Assembly (NCBI GenBank): GCA_021234155.1
Contig: JAJEKV010000039.1
Location: forward strand, 4,880,745 to 4,944,744
Direction of reading: 5' to 3'
DNA: 64,000 nucleotides
DNA from: Isoetes taiwanensis
Taxonomy: Eukaryota; Streptophyta; Lycopodiopsida; Isoetales; Isoetaceae
Positions 36,967 to 48,031 of this stretch are shown here, piece by piece. Positions within the stretch are counted from its first letter, which is position 1, and each line of letters starts with the position of its first letter. The position numbers and the translations under genes were made by a program. Under the pieces are notes generated by a model, which saw nothing but the letters and a program-made list of their open reading frames with translations, did not search any database and was not told the DNA's origin.

Positions 36967-39258
36967 TCCAAAGAAATATCAACATGAACATCAGAAGCAA
37001 GACATAGTCAAAAATACCAAACCATCATGATACATAGCTCCGGGACAATGGGAAGCTCAGCCAGCCTACATGCAGGCCCTGTTAGCAGAGAAATGCCCGG
37101 CCAGCTCACATTCCGAGCCCCGTTGGCGGAGTTGGTGGGGTGAACCTCGTATGCGCATACCCTTCCCAGCCCACGTCTGGCGCTGGAGGACCTCTTACCA
37201 TGGAGTCACAGAGGTGACATAGCATCCCTGCCAGGAGAACTATGCCCGGTGTCACAGAGCACAAAAACCACAGAGAATCACAGATGAACATAAGCATGCT
37301 GGAGCAACCTAGGCCACCGAACCTAGAAGTCCGACCCCGGAGGTTCCAAGTGACACAATCAATTACCAAGACAATAGTGGAACAATGCAAAGACTAAGAC
37401 GTGAAGTTCATTAGAATGTTCTCTATACATGTGCCTAGATTAAACTGCTGATGTTGCATGTATAACTTGCCCATGTTGAAGTAGCTAGCTTACTGATCCA
37501 AACATGTTGAGGAAGTCACAAGCCTAACTATCATTGATGTAGCTCCCATACCTATGTACTTCACTGAACAAGGAAAAACAACATTCCAAACAATGCAAAC
37601 TTACCTCAGAACCATTCTCCCATGAGGATAATCCATTAGCTACGATGCTTTTGTTAAAATATTGCAACAACTTAGAAACTTACAGGTATACACTTAGACT
37701 AATAGTGCTCCATGCCATAGCCTCATCTGGACACTCCATATACCTCATGTTGCTCTCTCTCGGCCCAACTTCTCCAGGTCTCCAAAGTTCCAACATGCTT
37801 TCTTTCTTTAAAATTATTAGCTAAGGTTTTTAATATCTCCATTAAAAACCTACTTTTCCATAGCTAAGGATTTATTAGTGCATCTTAATGTAAAAACTCA
37901 AAAACCCGCACTTCCAACTTAAAATCCACAGGGTCTTGTGTGACCGTAACTACATATAACAACATCGTCAACTGATCCCTAGACAAGGTTCCATCTCCAG
38001 GAGCCAAGAATTACCCATTTTCAAGAGTTCTAGACTTATTAGTCTTAAATTACATGTTATTCCTTATTACGTAAATTCAGAAGCAATACAAGTTCTTACA
38101 TATTTTCGTCCCTTTGTTTTACCCAAGCTTGCCTTTACTTACTCGGTGGATGGCCTGCTAGATCCCAACACCTTATACTTTCATGTTCCCTTTCTTATCT
38201 TTATGTATCTTAAAATAACATTTGGTTAACAAGCAACAAGTTATCAATTCCAAATATAAACAACAAAGCAAAGACCAAAACCCAACAGAAATGACAGGAA
38301 ACGAAAAACAGCAAACAAGTAAACAAGGTAGACATGTTTCGGCCTCTGTGGGCTCTGATTTTGGCATCGATTCACCATCTAGATATGACCCACAACCCAA
38401 TAGATCTGCTTCAGGCCCAAATCGGCCTGATTGAGCTGATTTTGAAGCATTTTGGGCCAGTTGGGTCGCTTCCAGAGCTTTTCTAATTCTGCAACACGGC
38501 TTTGCCGACCCTTAATTCTACCAAACAGCACCTTAGAGCACAATTTCAGCCCCTTTTATGCTGCTGCAGCCCACTTGCAAGAGTCTCCCAGGTCGGATTG
38601 ATGTTGCTTCAGTTCTGTGCCATCTTTTGGGCTCTATCCAGAAGCAATCAATTTGCCTTTACCCTTCTAAATCTGGTTGCTAAGGAGCAATTTCGACCTG
38701 ACCCATCTAAGTTTGCATGCTATTTTAACTCCCCTTTGTTTCAAATCTCCTGGCTCTACACTGGATCAAATCTAGACTTCATATCCATGTTTCGGTTGAT
38801 GCAGCATCCTCTACAAATCCGGCCTCAGAAAGGTCATCTCTGGACAACACAACCAATTGTGGCTTTCTTCCAATCATCCTTTGCTTACTAGACTACGCAG
38901 ATGCCATAATCCTCTTAGCAAAACATATATAAATCTTTTCACGGCAGCCCATGTGCCTCAAGTTAAATCAAGCAACGAAAAACCCCACCTGATAAGAGAG
39001 GATTTGGTGCAGTTCCGTTCTCCGTCTCCGACTTCGATAAGCTCAACTGCTTCTCTGCTTTGATGCTCCCAAATAGCCTTCTCTTGCAAAGAGCTTCACG
39101 TACCACCAAAAGCCCTATTTTCCAATATTGCCTTTTTTTCATAAACCCTTTGTTTACATGAGCTCATGCTGCATGCATGCCACAAGTACATATACAACTC
39201 ATATACGTACCATACACAAATGCGTATACTGAACCATTAAGTGGCCAGGTCCGTTACA
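36967..39258 (-). repeat. 3' LTR copy, truncated
   Basis: It starts TGTAACGG on the minus strand at 39258 and matches the 5' LTR until 36967, where it meets another Ty3 fragment. The 129-codon open frame on the plus strand in both copies is a chance LTR frame. Confidence 0.8.
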
Positions 39259-39578
39259 ATCTCCCCTTCTAAAAATTAACCCATGTCCTCATGGGTCGAT
39301 CACAGATCTAAGCACTTATCGAATCCATCACAACTACCATGATCATGTATATTCCAAACTTATACAAGAAAACCTGTACCTCAATATCGTCGAAAGTTGC
39401 TTCCATAGCTTACATTGAGAATTCTTACTCAGCACCTTCATGCTAACCACCTCTAGATATTGTTCCTCCCTCTGAGGATACCATCTCCTGATGTCTCTGA
39501 AAGAAAAACCCATTAGCATCACGATGGCACAATCAGACAAGTTAACTCCCAAAGATCCAATATTGCTCTGATACCAAT
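39259..39578 (-). other. Short interior with primer site and polypurine tract
   Basis: Contains TGGTATCAGAGC, complementary to initiator methionine tRNA, at its start and AGAAGGGGAGAT at its end. An open frame runs through most of it on the minus strand (39612-39343). It may be a gag start remnant, but no motif is visible. Confidence 0.75.
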
Positions 39579-42314
39579 TGTGACGAGCCTGTCGAGTTGA
39601 CCCTCTAGGCAACTCGGGATCTTGTCAATACTGTGCTAGTTCTAGGTTGGTGTGACAAACAATGGAATATGGTGAAGAATTGAATCTTCCTCTTGCACAG
39701 TTAAATTACACGCTCAAAACTCAATGAGCAAATACTTAAGATCTCAATATAATCAGAAAATATTAACAGCCAAAGAATCCATATTCTCAACAAATATAAC
39801 ATCTAATTGTGAACAATTCATCCCAAGAGCTTCGCTCCACCACGATCCTCAACTGCACCGCTGCCATCCCTTGCTCATTCACTGCACATGCATTCACTGG
39901 GGTTAGTCCTCGTGACTAAGTGGGGATCCCTGGCTGCCACTGCATGTATGGAAATACTCTGGAAATCTCGGATAAGCATAAACACAGACGGAAAATCCTA
40001 CGTGAGTACAGTGCTAAGACAATGACAACATAATCCAAAGAAATATCAACATGAACATCAGAAGCAAGACATAGTCAAAAATACCAAACCATCATGATAC
40101 ATAGCTCCGGGACAATGGGAAGCTCAGCCGGCCTACATGTGCCCCGTTAGCGAGAAATGCCCGCCACCACATTCCGAGCCCCGTTATGAGTTGGTGGGGT
40201 GAACCTCGTATCAAGATACCCTTCCCAAACCCCACGTCAAGGGCTGGAGGACCTCTTACCATGGAGTCACAGAGGTGACATAGCATCCCTGCCAGGAGAA
40301 CTATGCCCGGTGTCACAGAGCACAAAAACCACAGAGAATCACAGATGAACATAAGCATGCCGGAGCAACCTAGGCCACCGAACCTAGAAGTCCGAACCCG
40401 GAGGTTCCAAGTGACACAATCAATTACCAAGACAATAGTGGAACAATGCAAAGACTAAGACGTGAAGTTCATTAGAATGTTCTCTATACATGTGCCTAGA
40501 TTAAACTGCTGATGTTGCATGTACAACTTGCCCATGTTGAAGTAGCTAGCTTACTGATCCAAACATGTTGAGGAAGTCACAAGCCTAACTATCATTGATG
40601 TAGCTCCCATACCTATGTACTTCACTGAACAAGGAAAAACAACATTCCAAACAATGCAAACTTACCTCAGAACCATTCTCCCATGAGGATAATCCATTAG
40701 CTACGATGCTTTTGTTAAAATATTGCAACAACTTAGAAACTTACAGGTATACACTTAGACTAATAGTGCTCCATGCCATAGCCTCATCTGGACACTCCAT
40801 ATACCTCATGTTGCTCTCTCTCGGCCCAACTTCTCCAGGTCTCCAAAGTTCCAACATGCTTTCTTTCTTTAAAATTATTAGCTAAGGTTTTTAATATCTC
40901 CATTAAAAACCTACTTTTCCATAGCTAAGGATTTATTAGTGCGTCTTAATGTAAAAACTCAAAAACCCGCACTTCCAACTTAAAAATCCACAGGGTCTTG
41001 TGACCGTAACTACATATAACATCTGTCAACTGATCCCTAGACAAGGTTCCATCTCCAGGAGCCAAGAATTACCCATTTTCAAGAGTTCTAGACTTATTAG
41101 TCTTAAATTACATGTTATTCCTTATTACGTAAATTCAGAAGCAATACAAGTTCTTACATATTTTCGTCCCTTTGTTTTACCCAAGCTTGCCTTTACTTAC
41201 TCGGTGGATGGCCTGCATCCCAACACCTTATACTTTCATGTTCCCTTTCTTATCTTTATGTATCTTAAAATAACATTTGGTTAACAAGCAACAAGTTATC
41301 AATTCCAAATATAAACAACAAAGCAAAGACCAAAACCCAACAGAAATGACAGGAAACGAAAAAACAGCAAACAAGTAAACAAGGTAGACATGTTTCGGCC
41401 TCTGTGGGCTCTGATTTTGGCATCGATTCACCATCTAGATATGACCCACAACCCAATAGATCTGCTTCAGGCCCAAATCGGCCTGATTGAGCTGATTTTG
41501 AAGCATTTTGGGCCAGTTGGGTCGCTTCCAGAGCTTTTCTAATTCTGCAACACGGCTTTGCCGACCCTTAATTCTACCAAACAGCACCTTAGAGCACAAT
41601 TTCAGCCCCTTTTATGCTGCTGCAACCCACTTGCAAGAGTCTCCCAGGTCGGATTGATGTTGCTTCAGTTCTGTGCCATCTTTTGGGCTCTATCCAGAAG
41701 CAATCAATTTGCCTTTACCCTTCTAAATCTGGTTGCTAAGGAGCAATTTCGACCTGACCCATCTAAGTTTGCATGCTATTTTAACTCCCCTTTGTTTCAA
41801 ATCTCCTGGCTCTACACTGGATCAAATCTAGACTTCATATCCATGTTTCGGTTGATGCAGCATCCTCTACAAATCCGGCCTCAGAAAGGTCATCTCTGGA
41901 CAACACAACCAATTGTGGCTTTCTTCCAATCATCCTTTGCTTACTAGACTACGCAGATGCCATAATCCTCTTAGCAAAACATATATAAATCTTTTCACGG
42001 CAGCCCATGTGCCTCAAGTTAAATCAAGCAACGAAAAACCCCACCTGATAAGAGAGGATTTGGTGCAGTTCCGTTCTCCGTCTCCGACTTCGATAAGCTC
42101 AACTGCTTCTCTGCTTTGATGCTCCCAAATAGCCTTCTCTTGCAAAGAGCTTCACGTACCACCAAAAGCCCTATTTTCCAATATTGCCTTTTTTTCATAA
42201 ACCCTTTGTTTACATGAGCTCATGCTGCATGCATGCCACAAGTACATATACAACTCATATACGTACCATACACAAATGCGTATACTGAACCATTAAGTGG
42301 CCAGGTCCGTTACA
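39579..42314 (-). repeat. 5' LTR, complete, about 2.74 kb
   Basis: It runs from TGTAACGG at 42314 to GGCTCGTCACA at 39579 on the minus strand. Its left part, 39579-40033, is not present in the truncated partner copy. The 42314 end sits inside a MITE-like repeat. Confidence 0.8.
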
Positions 42315-42742
42315 TTTTCCCCCATAACTTTTGATCCACTTGTCAAAATGTTGCGGCGTTTGTTGCATTAGATGCGGAATGAAAAGATCTTTCCAATGAT
42401 ATATGTTATGATGTATTTCAATATGGTCATATGCGTTAACCTTAAAAAAATATGATTTTTTTCTTATTTCTTATATATTTATATCGTAAAAGATGTATGA
42501 ATGGGTTATCACTAGATAGATCTTGTGAAGACGAACCCATTGCTACAAAAAGTTTTTGAATCGGAGTTTTGGATCAAAATTTATAATGAAAAAATGATAC
42601 TACAGAAGTTAGTTGCAACTGCATTAATTACAGGCTGCCACATAATACTGGAATGAGATATACTGGGACAGTTTAAAAAGCTGACATGGCATTTTAAGCA
42701 TCCCTTAATGGGACAAAATGTGATCTCATTTTTCCTCTAATG
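42315..42742 (-). mobile_element. MITE-like repeat, truncated by the LTR element
   Basis: This is the inverted, about 80 percent similar (by eye) counterpart of 59925-60479. Shared phrases include GGCGTTTGTTGCATTAGATG, GGAATGAAAAGATCTTTC and TTTTTAAGCATCCCTTAATGGG (or nearly so). The expected first 100 or so bases, including one terminal arm, are missing at the LTR junction, so the LTR element arrived later. Confidence 0.65.
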
Positions 42743-42795
42743 TTACCTACTCTTTTGGTCATCCTGAATGGTCCGGCGCGCCTTGGAGCAAGCTT

Positions 42796-42935
42796 CTTGC
42801 AATTGTCGATGCAGAGCTTCAGCAATTGTCCCCTAATTATGCTGTAATCGCCGATGCAGAGCTTGGGCCTAATCGCCGATGCAGAGCTTCAGCCTAACCG
42901 CCGATGCAGAGCTTCATCTATGCAATTGTCGATGC
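42796..42935 (+). repeat. Short tandem repeat with GATGCAGAGCTT core, 4-5 units
   Basis: GATGCAGAGCTT recurs with spacers such as CAGCCTAATCGCC or CAGCCTAACCGCC, at irregular periods of roughly 30-45 bp. A CGATGC-type partial unit follows. Confidence 0.65.
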
Positions 42936-42942
42936 CGGCCTC

Positions 42943-45333
42943 TTGCTGCTAGAGGATATCTTCGTACTTCCTCCACCAACTGTTGCATGTCGGCTAGCAT
43001 CCGTTAACGTCTTAAATGATTGCCCTTAATGCATGCAATTATATTAATTACCTTACGGTAATATTTTTATACTAATATTATAGTAGTATTGGATATATTG
43101 CTTCCAATAGTATTATATTTAACTAACTGTTATATGATAACTTTACAACCTTTAAGATATGTCATCATACAATTATCGAGGCAATACTTATTTTGAAAAG
43201 TATTTTAATTATTTATCATATGGCTAGGGTTTATATCATCGGATCCAAGTGTTGAGCGTGTGACTCTTGCTCGCTACTTGGTTGTTGATGTATCAACCTT
43301 ACATGTATATACTTTATAGTTGCTATACTTATGGAAAGATAGACAAATTCTTGTTATATTTGTCAAGACCTTATGAAAGTTACTTAAATGTCTTTGGAAG
43401 GAATTACATCCTTGCGAAGGTTTAACTAAGATTTTATGTAATTATTATCTTACTTTATCTCGATACTGGGATATCTACACAAGACAAAACTATCTATGCA
43501 GTTATTATGAACATATAATTTATCAACAAGGCATTAAAGCTTATGATACATGCCCTCATGGAGTGCTATCAATGCCCTGCGTAATAGTATACTTAATTTA
43601 TGTAGTTATAAGGGGTTCACAACCCTGAATAATTTAATTAAGAGCTAGGCTACTAGCTCATTCCTAGGTGTGAATGCTTTTCCATCATGCATTCTATCTA
43701 TTATGCAAAACCTCTCCCCACCTTAGTTGTCGCACCCGCTAAGGCTAGAATACATCTCTCCATTGAGCCGGTGTCGACTAATTTGCTTCCATTTATTTGC
43801 TCCCCCGCTTTAGTGCATGCTGAAGGACACATAGACATTAAGCATCTATCCATCTTACGCTCTATGTGCTTTGGCTACTTGCGGAAGGAACTCTATTCTA
43901 AGGGTCTACTAATTTAATGACAATTCAACCCCTAAGATGTAGGTAGGTTCAGTCCTAAGATTGAGCCCCCATTCTCTTCATAAGAAAATGGTCCTACACC
44001 TCAATGTATCCTATCCCCTTAATTGATGTTGTCATAACATCTCAGCTATTCTATTTACCTTAAGAGGTTATATGCTTCTTATCTAACACATTAATTTACT
44101 AGCCTTAGCTAACATATTTAATCATCTATGATGGATGCAGCCATCACGTTTAACATATCTATCCCTAAGCGATGAGTTATTGAATTATGTAGAACAATTC
44201 TAAATTGCAAGGTTTTATCATCATGACAATTCCTTTTGCCTCAAAGGACTATGTGATGAATGTACTTCTTATTTTTGGATATACCTTTCATGTATTATTT
44301 AATTTTATATTCTAAATATCCCCCTTTCTTAGTTATTTACTCTCTTGAAATATTTCCATCAATTGAATTGATGTCATCATAACAAGTTGGCCGGACTTGT
44401 TAGATTACTTCTTTTCATTCGATTGGATTATTCCTTGGAGGTACTAGCTTTATACATGGTCAACAATTATCCTAGTAGCGAGGTGATCAGTCTCACCAAG
44501 TGGTTTTAATATGTTGGATGTCTGTTAACAATCATGTATAATTTTAGTTACTCCTATGCATTTCCTTCCCAATCGTTGACGGTTAGCACATTATCATTCT
44601 TTTAATATATTGATGACACAGTTCTTCAAAAAAAAAAAAAAAAAAACTGTTCCACATCCTCTTGCAAATTCATGATCGATTTGGATGATTTTGTTTAAAA
44701 TAACTCTGTCAGATCATCAGCTCTGCCATTATATTTTAGATTTCCGACCTTATTCTAATCAGCTATGGCGGCGGAAAAACTTATAGAGCGTGTCTGATGA
44801 TGCTTTCTAGGATTACAAGAGTTTCTATAGGTGTGCAACTAGGTAACAATATGAGCAGTTTTCTGAGAAAATATTGGAGCCTATTAAGCCCAATAAAGGT
44901 AATATTCTGAATGTTTTTGTTCTTGTGACAAGATCCAAAATGCCTCTTTCAAAAGCTTACAGCCTCCTATTGGAATCATGTCGTAATTCAGATAGCTGCA
45001 AAGATCTTTGAACATTTAGGTCTTTACTAACCTATGGTTGTATTTTATAATACAAAGGTCAAGCCATTGCGAAAGTTCCTTTTGTACTCGCAAAAGACTG
45101 TATAATGCATGTATAAAATCAACACCAAAACGTATATACCAAAACTTGTATACTCGTTATATAATATATCAAAACTTGTACAAGCATACCCCACAAGTAA
45201 GGATCTATATCTATGGTCTAGATCAAAGAATAACTTGCAAATATGCATATCCAATAGCTCTCAATGCCCAGAGTCATCCCCGTGTGAATATGCTCAGAAT
45301 CACTTTGGGAGGAGGGACGTCCAAGAAAAACAT
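42943..45333. other. AT-rich non-coding stretch, nothing recognised
   Basis: Only short frames without recognisable motifs. There is an A-run at about 44628-44646. Confidence 0.4.
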
Positions 45334-45480
45334 AATAGAATAGAATAGAATAGAATAGAATAGAATAGAATAGAATAGAATAGAATAGAATAGAATAGAA
45401 TAGAATAGAATAAAATAGAATGGTTTTTATCGTCCATGGAGGCCAATGGGCCTATGGGAGTCAATGAAAGAAAAGGACAA
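45334..45480 (-). mobile_element. Very short LINE 3' end with long TTCTA tail
   Basis: On the minus strand a short 3' segment ends ATTGGCCTCCATGGACGATA (45447-45428), then AAAACCATTC and about 17 copies of TTCTA (45421-45334). The 20-mer is identical to that in the LINE at 21.97 kb. The 3' segment plus an unusual tail identifies an extreme 5' truncation, with the tail read as the reverse-transcription start point. Confidence 0.7.
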
Positions 45481-45586
45481 GTAAAAAATAGAACCCATGG
45501 GGTTGCTTGAAGTGGAGCTCGTAACATGTCATAATTATGGTCCAAGGCCCTCAAGGGGATATACGGATGCTAAACATTACTCTAAA

Positions 45587-45960
45587 TTATGCACTATTAC
45601 TTAACTCAGCATCCTTATCACCTTCACTTGTATCTTCTTCTATTGCTTGAGCAAAATTGGCTGCTACACTTTGTTTCCCAGCACCACTTCCTCGATCCCT
45701 AAATGATCCTCTCTCTCTGTTAGATCTTTCTCTTCTTCCCTTGCTACTAGAACACCTATTAGCAAAGTACCCATTGGCACCACAATTAAAACACTCCACT
45801 TCATTTAGCTTAGAGCAATCTGCCTTTAAAGGACTATGTAACTTGCAGCGATAGCAAGGACCAACTTGTCCTCTTTCCTTTATTTCATTGGAACTACTTC
45901 CTTTGTATTTTCCTCTACCCATATACAATACTTCAACATTTTCATCATAATCATTGAAAA
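45587..45960 (-). pseudogene. Copia gag C-terminal part with zinc knuckles
   Basis: The minus frame shows CYRCKLHSPLKADC and then CFNCGANGYFANRC, two C-x2-C-type knuckles of which the second is close to the CCHC form with the histidine replaced by tyrosine. A basic RS-rich tail follows (RRERSNRERGSFRDRG). Gag binds retroelement RNA through these knuckles and builds the particle. The stop at 45587 ends gag before protease. It pairs with the gag N-terminal part at 49.3-49.99 kb on the same strand. Confidence 0.75.
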
Positions 45961-46185
45961 GTATCGTGCAGACATAAGAACATGTAAGACATGCAAAACA
46001 TGTAGCAATATGTGTTATGTAATATGTAGCGTTAAGAATAAAAAGGAAGTATAGTAATATGAAACTTGAGTAACTATAATATTATAGCATAATGTAATAT
46101 AATTACATACGCTATTAAAGCATTTTATTTAGAAATTTATTGAGTTATTGAAAATAGCAAAGGTATTATAGCAGTTTTGAAGCAC

Positions 46186-46604
46186 TTAAATTGAATAGTG
46201 GTTTAAGATACGATACAAATCTTGGTTGATTTGCCTATCAAACAGTCTGCAGAGGGCAGTTAGCCTATTTATTTGCGCACGTAATTGCCTTTGCTGATCT
46301 ATGTCCAAACGGATGTGTGCATCAAGTATGAAGTTCTCAATTGAGTTCAGTGCGTTACGGATTTGTTGCATAGACGATCGCATGTCATTGATGTATCCAA
46401 CTATCCACAACGACATAACGTCAATAGGGTCCTCGCCATGTGGAGGTGGTGATTGTGCTGATGGCGGAGGAACTAACTGAACTTGAACTTGAACTGTTTA
46501 GCTTTCTGGTACTACGATAATTTCGGGCTCCACATTATTGCTTGTTTCAGGAATGACTACGGTGTCATGTGGAGGTGATTCATTCGGGGCTTCTATAACC
46601 TGCA
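46186..46604 (-). pseudogene. Downstream coiled-coil frame, possible last exon of the HUH gene
   Basis: The minus strand after TTAACATGCAG (an acceptor-like AG at about 46605) opens a frame with a proline-rich acidic segment, one in-frame TAA near 46500, and then from 46416 a helical segment (MRSSMQQIRNALNSIENF and onward) that ends at 46186. The HUH frame upstream has a donor-like CAAGGTACTT near 46875-46866. Joining these two sites directly would not keep this frame, so the splice reading is unproven. It may instead be a second small protein. No domain was recognised. Confidence 0.35.
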
Positions 46605-46846
46605 TGTTAACGAAACAAATTCGTGAGATTGAGCAAATGAAAATGTAATGAAAAAATATATTATTACACTAGATTTAAAACTGGATGACAATTACTATAG
46701 TATTCCATTCAATACCCAAAAGTGTCACTCTGCTGCAAAAGATGAGTTCCAGTTGGTGAGCATAATCTCGTTACCCAAATCTCCAACTACAATTGTGTTT
46801 TGGAGTGCATGCGCAATATAAACCCGATGATTTTAAATGCGGATCT

Positions 46847-48031
46847 TCATTGTGGCTGGTGCTCGTCAAAGTACCTTGGTGGATTAACAAATGGATTACT
46901 GCTACGAGCTCTCGATGGGCGTGCTGGATCATTATCTGGTGGCCCCCATAGAACTAAGGATACTTTCTCACGGGTTGCTTGGAATGGGTTCATCATTAGA
47001 TCATATGCAGCTTCAACTCTTCTTTGGTCTACATTTTGGCCATTAGTAGGTATAGCCCATTGTGTGCCGAGATAGAATTTTCCTGTCTTGATCATCTCTG
47101 TGATTGTGAATGTGAGGGGTGGCTTACGATGTTTGGACATGCGATAATTTGCAAAGTGACACACTTTCAGGAGCAAGTTCTTAGGGTCTAGGCAGACTGC
47201 ATCTTTGATTTCTCCTGCTCCATACATCGCATATCTTTCTTTTCCTCTCATCAGTTCTGCTGATGAGACATTATGCATGCGTACACTGAAATGGGGCTTT
47301 CCAAAATCCTTCATGCAATAACCTAACATACGTTCAAAGCAATGCAGCTTTGTGTCCTTTAGTGTCCTACATATTATTTAGGCCCCAGCTGGCTTTGTGG
47401 TGTTCCATCTCATGGCTACTTTGAGTAATGCTGCAGCACCACGGACTCCTACTGTTTTCAGTTTGGCTATGGCTTGGAAGTGCAAGTGATCTAGATTTGA
47501 CCCACGCTCTGTTGCAACTAATCCTGCATGACAATGCTCAATAAAAAACTCCAAGATATTGTCTATCAACTTTGGATCAACATCTGTGCCCCCAATTCCT
47601 ATTGTTATGGATACATCTCCACCAACTGGACCTTTAGTTTTGCGTTGTTGCTTGTTCTTCCCCTGCTTCTTTGTTCTTTTTTTCCTTTGGTTATTCTCAG
47701 AGCAATCTGTGTCACTTGGGCTAGACGTATGAATGCTAATCAAATCTATATCATCATCTTCACTGAGGGTTTGTTTTCCTTTTCTTGTCTGCCTAACAGG
47801 ATTGGGATCTTTAATAGGGCTAGATGGTCCAGGATCATGATGTGGCGGAGACTTGTTTACATGTGTTGTGTTGCAAAATACCTCAACACGTTCGTTGATT
47901 TGCGCCTCTTCAGCTTCGACGACATCTTCTTGTGCAGGATGGTTTATCTCGTATGTGATGCCTTCTGCTTGCATAACTCCCATTCGTGATGTTGAGCCTG
48001 GGCCTCGTCTGTTTCGTGCCATTCGTCTCAT
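46847..48031 (-). CDS. HUH single-tyrosine endonuclease-like protein (Replitron/CRESS-Rep-like), one in-frame stop
   Basis: The frame runs 394 codons from an ATG at 48031, broken only by one TAA at 47380-47378 (codon 218). Residues 1-110 are acidic and disordered-looking; a lysine-rich stretch (KKRTKKQGKNKQQRKTK, from about 117) suggests a nuclear signal. SITIGIG (141-147) is in the place of Rep motif I. ERG and LDHLHFQ (175-186; H182 and H184) form an HUH metal site. ERMLGYCMKD (233-242; Y238, K241) matches the YxxK catalytic tyrosine motif, 54 residues later, a normal spacing. Such enzymes nick one strand and stay joined through the tyrosine, starting rolling-circle transposition or replication. 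No Walker A helicase is visible after Y238, unlike geminivirus-type Rep and Helitron proteins. The rest contains FTITEMIKTGKFY and NPFQAT, which I cannot assign. Membership of the Replitron group is inferred. Confidence 0.6.

Larger units (their letters stand above)
36967..42314 (-). mobile_element. Non-autonomous LTR retroelement with 2.7-kb LTRs and a 0.32-kb interior
   Basis: Two long, nearly identical direct repeats lie at 36967-39258 and 40034-42314. On the minus strand each starts TGTAACGGACCTGGCCACTT. Immediately after the first LTR (39579) and two bases lies the perfect primer site TGGTATCAGAGC (39576-39565). Directly before the second LTR lies the purine tract AGAAGGGGAGAT (about 39270-39259). 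Thus the 5' LTR spans 42314-39579 (about 2.74 kb) and the interior only 39578-39259. The 3' LTR is cut short at 36967, lacking about 455 bp. No protein for packaging, replication or integration is present, so it needs a partner element. Confidence 0.8.

Noticed and set aside
38502-41947. 129-codon frames repeated at 38502 and 41558
   Set aside because: They are on the strand opposite to the retroelement and lie inside its two LTR copies. Similarity reflects LTR identity.
45300-45554. Frame with repeated FYSILFYSIL
   Set aside because: It is the translation of the TTCTA tail of a LINE.
46847-48031. Integrated geminivirus- or circovirus-like Rep
   Set aside because: The HUH and YxxK motifs are similar, but no helicase Walker motif follows, the N-terminus is long and basic, and the context is a nested transposon. 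I keep a transposon reading while noting it is not proven.
46847-48031. Helitron transposase
   Set aside because: No second tyrosine, no PIF1-type helicase, and no CTAG-type end with hairpin was found nearby.
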